Below, piece after piece: positions 1 to 5,188 of a stretch of DNA of 5,196 bases (the stretch's first letter is position 1; every line of letters begins with the position of its first letter). This DNA is from Acetatifactor sp. (GTDB taxonomy: Bacteria > Bacillota > Clostridia > Lachnospirales > Lachnospiraceae), in assembly GCA_016303085.1 (NCBI GenBank), contig JAEDMI010000177.1, positions 1 to 5,196 of the forward strand. Reading direction: 5' to 3'. Made by a program: the position numbers and the translations under genes. The notes under the pieces were generated by a model, which ran no database searches, was not told the DNA's origin, and was given only the letters and a program-made list of their open reading frames with translations.

Positions 1-195
1 TAAGTGATGCTCGTGATATTGAGGGCAACGACAAGTTGCAAGAGGCCTACGAAAAAAACGCTTAACAGCCAGTTTGGACGGGCTATCGTAACGTTCATCA
101 GCCATTGTCAGTTCCTTGGAGGCGCCAAAAAACATTCTGCGCAGCCATCGAAACAAAACAAATTCTTTGCGGGAGGATTTTTTATCTTTTTTCAT
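1..195 (-). CDS. OppC/DppC-type ABC transporter permease, N-terminal fragment (partial, frame doubtful near the edge)
   Basis: This is the start of a second inner-membrane permease, expected to pair with the OppB-like protein to form the channel of a peptide-type ABC importer. Translation starts at ATG 195-193, with AGGAGG at 204-209 and an 8-base spacer; that site directly abuts the upstream permease's stop codon, so translation is probably coupled. The visible 65 codons give a basic cytoplasmic tail (MKKDKKSSRKEF), then a DSPSKLAVKRFFRRPLA segment at about residues 37-53. This is the usual OppC stretch just before the first membrane helix. A hydrophobic helix should follow, but the open frame instead reads TCRCPQYHEHHL. 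Dropping one base near 33 gives PLATVVALNITSIT, which is closer to a helix. The frame is therefore probably broken or mis-sequenced at about 30-40. The family call rests on position, the pre-helix motif and the neighbours; the C-terminal part lies outside the window. Confidence 0.72.
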   Translation of the reverse strand, partial: MKKDKKSSRKEFVLFRWLRRMFFGASKELTMADERYDSPSKLAVKRFFRRPLATCRCPQYHEHHL

Positions 196-209
196 GTTCT
201 TTTCCTCCT

Positions 210-1238
210 TTACTTATTTACACGAACTCTGGGATCTGCAATTCCATATGCAATATCAATTATCAGATTACCCAAAAGACCGATGATGACATAGAACATT
301 TGAAGCAACAGTACCACTTCAAAATCCTTGTTATTTAAGCTTAATATATAAATACGGCCCACTCCGTTCAGGCCGAAGATATTTTCAATTACAATTGAAC
401 CAGAGAAAATACCGGTAAACCAACCAATTACAAGAGTAATAATTGGTATCAGGGCATTTCTAAAAGCATGGCTGTAAATGACTGTTTTTTCCACCAAACC
501 TTTTGCTCTGGCAGTACGTATGCAGTCCAATGATAGTGCCTCCGACATGGAAGCCCGGACATAACGTGTCATGCCACCCAGAGATGAGAAAGTCATGACA
601 ATCAGTGGCAAAGCCATATAATAAAGTTCATCCTTCAGTTTAGCAAAGCCGGTAAAATTGCTTCCCGGAGTCTTCATACCTGAAACCGGAAACCAACCCA
701 GTGTAATAGCAAATAGCCAGATAAAAACGATTGCTGTAATAAAAGTCGGGATACTATAACCCACAATCGTACCTATCTGAACAGCAGTATCCCTTCTGCT
801 ACCTCTGTGTACAGCACAAAAAATACCTAAAGGTATCGTAATTCCTAAGCCAAAAGCAGTTGCAAAGATATTTATAAAAATGGTATTCTTCATCGGTTCC
901 GCCAGTACATCCCGCGCCGGACGGTCATACTGATAGCTATAACCTAAATTTCCCTGAAGAATTCCTTTGTATTCACCGTTAATCGGTGCTAATCCAATCC
1001 ATCCCAAATAACGCACGACCACATTTTGATCTGTTCCCAGCTCACGGCGTAGTTCCTCAATCTTGGCATCATAGAGTTCTCCTGCTCTTGGATTGTTTTT
1101 CAGACTCTGTTTATACTGCTCTGCTTCTGCCACCGCCCGGTCAAAGGGAATGATGGAGTATACAAGAAACATTATAAAAGAGAGAATCAGCAGTACTACA
1201 ATCATATAGCCGAGTCTTTTCAATATATACTTACCCAT
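210..1238 (-). CDS. OppB/DppB-type ABC transporter permease (peptide/nickel family)
   Basis: A 342-residue integral membrane permease of the binding-protein-dependent transport family. It would carry substrate delivered by the neighbouring lipoprotein across the cytoplasmic membrane. I see an N-terminal helix at about 11-30, then an extracytoplasmic stretch of roughly 85 residues with the family-typical LQGNLGYSYQYDRP segment (94-107). Further helices lie at about 118-142, 153-180, 204-226, 262-286 and 307-331. The cytoplasmic EAA loop, which docks the ATPase, spans about 233-266 and contains TARAKGL (242-248) and HAFRNALIPI. The C-terminus ends in the usual ADPRVR. The start at 1238 has AGGAA at 1246-1250 and a 7-base spacer, a weaker site than its neighbours. 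It lies 100 bases downstream of the binding-protein gene and 14 bases before the next permease, consistent with one operon. Length and topology match the family. Substrate (oligopeptide, dipeptide or another small solute) cannot be decided from a permease alone. Confidence 0.95.
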   Translation of the reverse strand: MGKYILKRLGYMIVVLLILSFIMFLVYSIIPFDRAVAEAEQYKQSLKNNPRAGELYDAKIEELRRELGTDQNVVVRYLGWIGLAPINGEYKGILQGNLGYSYQYDRPARDVLAEPMKNTIFINIFATAFGLGITIPLGIFCAVHRGSRRDTAVQIGTIVGYSIPTFITAIVFIWLFAITLGWFPVSGMKTPGSNFTGFAKLKDELYYMALPLIVMTFSSLGGMTRYVRASMSEALSLDCIRTARAKGLVEKTVIYSHAFRNALIPIITLVIGWFTGIFSGSIVIENIFGLNGVGRIYILSLNNKDFEVVLLLQMFYVIIGLLGNLIIDIAYGIADPRVRVNK

Positions 1239-1268
1239 ATTGTACTTCCTTTTTTATATATTGATATG

Positions 1269-1302
1269 GGAAGGGGGCAGTACATCACGTCTGCCCCATT
1301 CC
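1269..1302 (-). promoter_or_regulatory. Intercistronic hairpin between binding protein and permease genes
   Basis: GGAA-T-GGGGCAG on the minus strand pairs with CTGCCCC-C-TTCC across a 10-base loop (1281-1290). This gives 11 base pairs with one internal mismatch (1273 against 1298). No U-tract follows on the minus strand; the next bases are CATATCAATATA. It is therefore unlikely to be a full intrinsic terminator. In binding-protein transporter operons such hairpins commonly protect the upstream message from 3' decay or partly reduce downstream transcription, so that binding protein exceeds permease. That role is inferred here. Confidence 0.7.
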
Positions 1303-1338
1303 TGTTTTCTTTTACTGGTTTGAAACAAAAACTAAATC

Positions 1339-3486
1339 TTAGTGGCCCTTTACATTTGCATAAATGATAGCTCTGCGCTGATCAAAGAACGGGCTTGTAT
1401 TGAAGTTTTCAATCTTGGAATTATATACATCATAGTAGTAGTTGGAGTACAAAGGAATATCGGGCATCAGCTGATTCCATCTCTCGATGTAAGCCATCCA
1501 CCACTGGTTGTACTCATCCTCGGTGGTTGCATTATATACCATTGCCATAGACAGATAATCCATACCCAACTTACCGCCGGATGCCTCCATTGCCTGCTCG
1601 TAAGTCAGCTTTTCTGCCGTCAGGTCATAAGGGAATGCCTTGTCATACTCGTCATACAGCTTGTTAGCAGAGTAATCAAAATACATAGGATCCAGAGACC
1701 AGTTATAAGAATAATCATAAATTGCACTATTCCAACCGGTTGCCAGGTTGAACATACCAAAGGTAGGTGTTCCGCCGTAACCGTAAGTAGGCTCACGATA
1801 AATCTCACCAAGCAGCTGGTTGAAGTCACCTGTAGTGGAACGGATTACCATACCGGCAGCAGCCAAATCGGAGCTGTTAGCCAAGGTTGTGGAAATCAAA
1901 TCTGTTACAGGGTTGGGAGTGGAACCAAACCAGTTGATTACCAAAGGCATATAGTACTCACCGTTTACCTCAACAGTCTGATAAGTTACACCATCTGTGT
2001 TTGCAACAGAAGCGTAGGTCTTATTTACTCCATCCAAAACTTCAGCTTCTTCTGCGGTCAGTTTCTTATAACGTACTGCGTCAACGCCGGTAGCGCCTTC
2101 CACAAAAGCTTCACCCTTGGAATTATAAATCCAGCCGCCATCTTCCAATACTTTCTTTGCATTCTCAGGAGAGAAGGAGTAGTCAATCAGTTCGATATCA
2201 TCTCTTACTGCCTGCCACATCGTAAAGTCAGGGCTGTAAGGGCCATCTACAACTACACCGTAACCACCGGTAAATGCCTGACAAAACTCGGTACGGTTCA
2301 ACAGATAAGTAATTGCCTGACGAACCTCGGGGAACATGGTAGGACCAAAGTCACATTCAAACTCAATCTTACCATATCCGGCTCTCTGATAGTGAACCTC
2401 GGAGAAGTTCACGTCATCAACAACTGCCAGTGCTGCTGCTGTTGCTTCGCCGCCGGTAATACCGCTCAAAACATCAACGCCGCCGCTGGTCAGCTGTGCC
2501 AACTGAGTTTCTTCAATAACCTTTACGTATACGATTGTCTCGATAGAAGGCACCTGACCCTCAAAGTTACCCTTGAACTCAGGGTTCTTGGTCAGTGTAG
2601 CCTGCTTTGTGGAAGCATCCCACTCGCTGATTACATAAGGACCGGAATAAGGATACTTTGTAACATCGTAACGGTTTCCTGCAATCTCAGTAGCCTTTAC
2701 ATAGCTGTCGCCATCCTTCTCATAGAAAGAATCGCTCAGGTATACACCGTTTCCATCGTCAAAAATGTCTACGCCTTCGCCAAGGAACAATCCCAGGGGT
2801 TCAGGAGACAGTCCTGCATAAGTAAATGCAAAATAGTAAGGCAGATAGTCAGCAGAAACAGTTAATGAATAGGTGTAATCGTCTAACATGCGGACACCGG
2901 AAAACTCCTTGGTAGCACCCTCTGCTTCCTCTCCGGTATAAGCATTAAAGGAACTATAACCAACATATGTCTGTCCAGCTGTGCCGGGATGACCGGACTC
3001 CATACCTACAGGGCTGGAGAAAACCAACAGCTTAGCAAGATAGTTCTTTACGGTAATGGGAGAACCGTCACTGAATGTCAGTCCCTCATTAATGGTAACA
3101 GTATAGGTAACGGTACCGTCCTCGTTTTCAACCTCGCTGTGATCCTTTACAACGGTCTGATTCCAGACAGTAGCACCACCCTGATCGGTTTCCTGAGTAG
3201 CATAACCTGCCGTCAGATACCAGATAGCCTGATCTGCTGCGCCGGCGCTGCTTCCACCCCAAGCGGGATAACGGAAATCACCGCTCAATTCGGTAGAGTC
3301 TCCCAGAATAACCTTGTTCTCATACACAACTTCATCTGCTCCGGTATCGGTACTGGAAGATTCGACAGTTTCCGTACTGCTTGAAGAAGGTGTGCTGTTG
3401 TCTGTCTGCTGTTCTTTGCTGCCGCATGCTGCCAAGCTTGCAACCATTGTAGCAGCGAGCATCAAGCTTAAAACTTTCTTTTTCAT
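1339..3486 (-). CDS. Peptide-type ABC transporter substrate-binding lipoprotein (SBP family 5, OppA-like)
   Basis: A 715-residue extracytoplasmic solute-binding lipoprotein that captures substrate for the adjacent permeases. The start is ATG 3486-3484: it has GAGGAG at 3494-3499 with a 7-base spacer, and the protein then opens with a lipoprotein signal peptide ending in the lipobox LAAC, with Cys21 as the lipidated residue. A Ser/Thr-rich linker (about 22-50) follows. Family-5 hallmarks in order are TVTINEGLTFSDGSPITVKN (128-147), YPYSGPYVISEWD (278-290), FPEVRQAITYLLNRTEF (385-401), SPENAKKVLEDGGW (439-452) and MPDIPLYSNYYYDVYNSKIENF near the C-terminus (674-695). It is much longer than the roughly 540 residues of classic OppA, with an extra segment at about 455-512 and a Tyr/Trp-rich C-terminal lobe (about 562-620). 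Ligand is unproven: peptides are most likely, but the family also binds nickel complexes, opines and sugars. It is first in the operon, 100 bases ahead of the permease. Confidence 0.95.
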   Translation of the reverse strand: MKKKVLSLMLAATMVASLAACGSKEQQTDNSTPSSSSTETVESSSTDTGADEVVYENKVILGDSTELSGDFRYPAWGGSSAGAADQAIWYLTAGYATQETDQGGATVWNQTVVKDHSEVENEDGTVTYTVTINEGLTFSDGSPITVKNYLAKLLVFSSPVGMESGHPGTAGQTYVGYSSFNAYTGEEAEGATKEFSGVRMLDDYTYSLTVSADYLPYYFAFTYAGLSPEPLGLFLGEGVDIFDDGNGVYLSDSFYEKDGDSYVKATEIAGNRYDVTKYPYSGPYVISEWDASTKQATLTKNPEFKGNFEGQVPSIETIVYVKVIEETQLAQLTSGGVDVLSGITGGEATAAALAVVDDVNFSEVHYQRAGYGKIEFECDFGPTMFPEVRQAITYLLNRTEFCQAFTGGYGVVVDGPYSPDFTMWQAVRDDIELIDYSFSPENAKKVLEDGGWIYNSKGEAFVEGATGVDAVRYKKLTAEEAEVLDGVNKTYASVANTDGVTYQTVEVNGEYYMPLVINWFGSTPNPVTDLISTTLANSSDLAAAGMVIRSTTGDFNQLLGEIYREPTYGYGGTPTFGMFNLATGWNSAIYDYSYNWSLDPMYFDYSANKLYDEYDKAFPYDLTAEKLTYEQAMEASGGKLGMDYLSMAMVYNATTEDEYNQWWMAYIERWNQLMPDIPLYSNYYYDVYNSKIENFNTSPFFDQRRAIIYANVKGH

Positions 3487-3493
3487 AATCTTT

Positions 3494-3499
3494 CTCCTC
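3494..3499 (-). promoter_or_regulatory. Ribosome binding site that fixes the binding-protein start
   Basis: GAGGAG sits 7 bases before ATG 3486-3484. An in-frame ATG at 3531 would add 15 residues rich in charged residues (MLKVNCTKSIERRK) ahead of the signal peptide and would contain this site inside the coding region. The lipoprotein signal and the spacing favour the downstream start. Confidence 0.85.
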
Positions 3500-3547
3500 T
3501 CGATAGATTTTGTGCAATTGACTTTCAGCATGTACCTTTTGATACGT

Positions 3548-3567
3548 GTATACAGTTTATGGTATAC
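3548..3567. promoter_or_regulatory. Paired GTATAC sites, possible regulator operator
   Basis: Two identical palindromic GTATAC hexamers (3548-3553 and 3562-3567) are separated by 8 bases and lie just upstream of the binding-protein gene. The contexts TGGTATACAT and GTGTATACAG resemble the GT-N2-AC half-sites bound by many FadR-type GntR regulators. The pair brackets the candidate -10 hexamer at 3554-3559, where a bound protein would block RNA polymerase. No regulator gene is visible in the window, so the assignment is a guess from motif form. Confidence 0.35.
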
Positions 3568-3583
3568 ATATCATTTACGTCAA
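3554..3583 (-). promoter_or_regulatory. Weak candidate proximal promoter for the transporter operon
   Basis: TTGACG (3578-3583) is five of six to the -35 consensus. TAAACT (3554-3559) is four of six to the -10 consensus, after an 18-base spacer. Transcription would start near 3547, about 60 bases before the ATG. It is the best match in the last 120 bases before the gene, but weak; the GTATAC pair on either side of the -10 suggests control by a DNA-binding protein. Confidence 0.3.
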
Positions 3584-3674
3584 CTATCGAAATCAAGTTT
3601 CCTTCTTTTGTCAAATATAGTTTTTAGCCCATTAGCACGTTGCCGCTTCACTCCGCTAAATTCTTCGTTATAAC
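3580..3674 (-). other. Structured, possibly repeated intergenic element
   Basis: Directly after the leader terminator comes an 8-base palindrome GTTATAAC (3667-3674). A hairpin follows with TTTAGC (3655-3660) pairing GCTAAA (3623-3628), and a small inner AGC/GCT pairing. After it lies a stretch containing TTGACAAAAGAAGG and ending near TTTCGATAGTTGAC. The minus strand is open from a TAA at 3708 to a TGA at 3580 and reads NEEFSGVKRQRANGLKTIF and onward, without a good start signal. The composition and layout look like a dispersed intergenic module rather than unique DNA, but no second copy lies in this window. Function is unknown. Confidence 0.35.
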
Positions 3675-3707
3675 AAAAAAAGCGCCTTGAACCCCCTCGT
3701 TCAACGC
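3675..3707 (-). terminator. Intrinsic terminator inside the transporter leader
   Basis: GCG-TTGAAC (3699-3707) pairs with GTTCAA-GG-CGC (3682-3692), a 9-base-pair stem with a two-base GG bulge and a GAGGGG loop. Seven Ts follow immediately (3675-3681). It lies about 40 bases downstream of the predicted start of the consensus promoter and about 190 bases before the binding-protein gene. It could end a short RNA, act as an attenuator, or back up eno termination. No clear antiterminator pairing partner was found. Confidence 0.8.
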
Positions 3708-3746
3708 ATTACCAAAAAATACAACTGTCTGCCTTTCACGTACAAC
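3675..3746 (-). ncRNA. Predicted short leader RNA or small RNA (about 70 nt)
   Basis: A strong promoter and a strong terminator bracket this interval, so a discrete transcript of about 70 nt is predicted, starting near 3746 and ending in the U-tract. It contains no plausible coding frame (the only ATG is followed by CGT TGA). I do not recognise it as a known RNA family. It may be a free small RNA or the prematurely terminated leader of the transporter operon. Confidence 0.35.
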
Positions 3747-3778
3747 AAAGTTTATTATACATACATAGGCAGATTTGT
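3721..3778. repeat. Inverted repeat enclosing the consensus promoter -10
   Basis: AGGCAGA (3767-3773) and TCTGCCT (3728-3734) are perfect inverted arms. Extra pairing lies outside (ACAA 3721-3724 with TTGT 3775-3778) and inside (TACGT with ATGTA on the minus strand, beyond a GAA bulge). One arm is in the -35/-10 spacer and the other about 15 bases after the predicted start. In RNA reading through from eno, the fold would be followed by A and six Us (3714-3719), like a second terminator. As DNA it could be a looped operator. Confidence 0.45.
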
Positions 3779-3781
3779 CAA
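3754..3781 (-). promoter_or_regulatory. Perfect-consensus sigma-A promoter (P1) behind eno
   Basis: TTGACA (3776-3781) and TATAAT (3754-3759) both match the housekeeping consensus exactly, with a 16-base spacer one base under the optimum. The predicted start is around 3746. The -35 begins right where the eno terminator U-tract ends, so this is an independent transcription unit aimed at the transporter operon. The leader terminator downstream means this promoter alone need not express the transporter. Confidence 0.8.
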
Positions 3782-3782
3782 G

Positions 3783-3814
3783 AAAAAATTTCAGCGCAGT
3801 TTGTTACACACTGA
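3783..3814 (-). terminator. Intrinsic terminator of eno
   Basis: Two bases after the eno stop codon, TCAGTGTG (3807-3814) pairs with TGCGCTGA (3791-3798) over 8 positions, three of them G-U. The loop is 8 bases. AA and six Ts follow (3783-3788). The position right behind the stop and the U-tract make this the likely end of the enolase message; the G-U pairs suggest moderate strength. Confidence 0.7.
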
Positions 3815-3816
3815 CA

Positions 3817-5145
3817 CTATTCATTGCGTCTAAACAGCCACATTCCGGGATAATCCGCCGTATTCCCCAGCTCTTCTTCTATTCTTAAACATCTGTTATA
3901 TTTTGCCACCCTGTCGCTTCTGCATGGGGCACCGGTTTTTATTTGTCCTGCGTTCCATGCCACGGCAATGTCAGCAATGGTAGAATCCTCTGTCTCTCCC
4001 GAACGGTGGGAAATCACTGCACGGTATCCGGCCTTATGGGCCATATCCACCGCCTCATAGGCTTCTGTCAGTGTTCCGATTTGATTCACCTTTACCAGAA
4101 TGGCATTTGCACACCGCAGTTTGATGCCCGCGTCCAGCCTCTTGGTGTTGGTAACAAACAAATCATCCCCCACCAGCTGTACTTTATCTCCCAGTCTGGA
4201 TGTCATCTCCTGCCAGCCGCTCCAGTCGTCCTCCGCCAGTCCGTCCTCAATGGAGACGATGGGAAAACGGTCTGCCAAAGCTTCATAATAGGAAATCATG
4301 TCCTCCGTACTGCGGATAATCTCCTGCCCTTTTAAACTGCTCTCACCGGGGAAATGATACATACCGGTCTTTTCATTATAAAGCTCACTGCTGGCAGCAT
4401 CCATGGCAATCCTGATATCCTCGCCGGGGATATATCCTGATGCCTCAACGGCATCCACCAGAAACTGCAGCACGCTTTCCGCATCAGGCAAATCGGGAGC
4501 AAAGCCGCCCTCATCTCCCACTGCCGTAGACAGCCCCTTTTCATTTAAGAGCTTCTTCAGGTTGTGATAGACCTCTGCACAGATACGCAATGCCTCCCCA
4601 AAATTTTTTGCTCTCACGGGCATAATCATGAATTCCTGAAAATCAACCGTATTTGCCGCGTGCTTACCGCCGTTTAAGATATTCATCATGGGCATGGGAA
4701 GAAGTTTGGAACCCATGCCTCCCAGGTAGCGATAGAGGGGAATATCAAGCGCATTAGCTGCTGCCTTTGCGCATGCCATAGACACGGACAGAGTAGCATT
4801 TGCGCCCAGGTTTTCCTTGCTCTCCGTACCATCCAGCTCTACCATGGCTTTATCGATTGCCACCTGCTCCAGCGCATTTCTTCCTGTCAGCAAAGGTGCA
4901 ATTTTCTCACGGACATTTTTCACGGCATGCTGTACGCCCAGTCCGAAGTACCTTGTCTCCCCGTCTCTCAGTTCCACAGCCTCGAAGCGTCCGGTACTGG
5001 CGCCGGAGGGAACTGCGGCAATACCTGTGTAGAGACGGTTATCAATGGGATTGCGGACTGTGACCTCCGCCTCCACCGTAGGATTTCCTCTGGAATCCAG
5101 GATTTCTCTGGCGTTTATTTTTGTAATCTCAAAATATGCGGACAT
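3817..5145 (-). CDS. eno: Enolase (phosphopyruvate hydratase)
   Basis: A 442-residue cytoplasmic enzyme that converts 2-phosphoglycerate to phosphoenolpyruvate in glycolysis, using magnesium. The start ATG 5145-5143 gives the standard MSAYFEI...AREILDSRGNPTVE opening and has AAGGAGG at 5153-5159; an upstream in-frame ATG at 5190 would add 15 untypical residues. Active-site features are all present: the mobile-loop Ser50 in PSGASTG, His162 in GGKHAANTVDFQEF with Glu171, Glu212 in GDEGGFAPD (acid/base), and metal ligands Asp249 (AMDAAS), Glu300 (SIEDGL) and Asp327 (GDDL). Also present are Lys352 (ILVKVNQIGTLTE, catalytic base), the signature SHRSGETED (379-387) and Lys403 in KTGAPCRSDRVAKYN. 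Small departures are HAAN where HADN is common, a slightly longer loop at 30-42 (RNPIDNRLYTGIA) and a WNAGQ segment. These look like lineage variation, though a second, more canonical copy elsewhere is possible. It is probably monocistronic, with its own terminator. Confidence 0.98.
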   Translation of the reverse strand: MSAYFEITKINAREILDSRGNPTVEAEVTVRNPIDNRLYTGIAAVPSGASTGRFEAVELRDGETRYFGLGVQHAVKNVREKIAPLLTGRNALEQVAIDKAMVELDGTESKENLGANATLSVSMACAKAAANALDIPLYRYLGGMGSKLLPMPMMNILNGGKHAANTVDFQEFMIMPVRAKNFGEALRICAEVYHNLKKLLNEKGLSTAVGDEGGFAPDLPDAESVLQFLVDAVEASGYIPGEDIRIAMDAASSELYNEKTGMYHFPGESSLKGQEIIRSTEDMISYYEALADRFPIVSIEDGLAEDDWSGWQEMTSRLGDKVQLVGDDLFVTNTKRLDAGIKLRCANAILVKVNQIGTLTEAYEAVDMAHKAGYRAVISHRSGETEDSTIADIAVAWNAGQIKTGAPCRSDRVAKYNRCLRIEEELGNTADYPGMWLFRRNE

Positions 5146-5152
5146 AAAAACT

Positions 5153-5159
5153 CCTCCTT
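5153..5159 (-). promoter_or_regulatory. Strong ribosome binding site of eno
   Basis: AAGGAGG lies 7 bases before ATG 5145-5143 and settles the start. The longer reading frame from 5190 would have this site inside the coding region. Confidence 0.9.
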
Positions 5160-5163
5160 CTCG

Positions 5164-5188
5164 GGATATGCTTTGGGAAAGTATATCC
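5164..5188. repeat. Near-palindrome in the eno leader or promoter
   Basis: GGATAT-G-CTTT-GGG-AAAG-T-ATATCC on the plus strand is a 25-base inverted repeat: arms of 6 and 4 bases, one non-matching pair and a 3-base centre. It ends 4 bases before the eno ribosome binding site. On the minus strand it contains TATACT (5180-5185), a possible -10 whose -35 would fall outside the window. It could be an operator over the eno promoter or a 5' mRNA stem-loop. Confidence 0.5.

Larger units (their letters stand above)
3498..3592 (-). promoter_or_regulatory. Long-range inverted repeat touching the binding-protein RBS
   Basis: On the minus strand TTTCGATAG (3584-3592) can pair with CTATCGAGA (3498-3506) over 9 positions, one of them G-U. 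The adjoining TTGAC (3579-3583) can pair with GTCAA (3518-3522), leaving an 11-base bulge on the 3' side. The 3' arm includes the first two bases of the GAGGAG ribosome binding site. Such a fold could limit ribosome access in transcripts that begin upstream of 3592. It would be absent from RNA starting at the proximal promoter. The pairing is visible; the regulatory effect is inferred. Confidence 0.35.

Noticed and set aside
4..338. Plus-strand open frames over the permease junction
   Set aside because: They run opposite the OppB end and OppC start, cross a good minus-strand ribosome binding site and show no family features.
1342..2865. A 507-codon open frame on the plus strand opposite the binding-protein gene
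   Set aside because: It is fully antisense to a gene with clear family motifs, its translation is Cys/Ile-rich with no recognisable domain, and there is no ribosome binding site. It results from codon bias of the real gene.
3487..3531. Longer start for the binding protein at ATG 3531
   Set aside because: It would put charged residues before a lipoprotein signal peptide and include the GAGGAG site within the coding region.
3586..3614. A second perfect TTGACA at 3609-3614 as a -35 for the transporter
   Set aside because: At 16-18 bases downstream there is no acceptable -10 (TTCGAT is the best, three of six).
2989..3673. Plus-strand open frames opposite the signal-peptide end of the binding-protein gene and its leader
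   Set aside because: They have no domain, no ribosome binding site and run across regulatory DNA; they are antisense shadows.
3487..3816. tRNA, rRNA, CRISPR or known riboswitch in the gene-free interval
   Set aside because: No cloverleaf, no spaced direct repeats, no T-box-like conserved motif and no recognisable ligand-binding core were seen.
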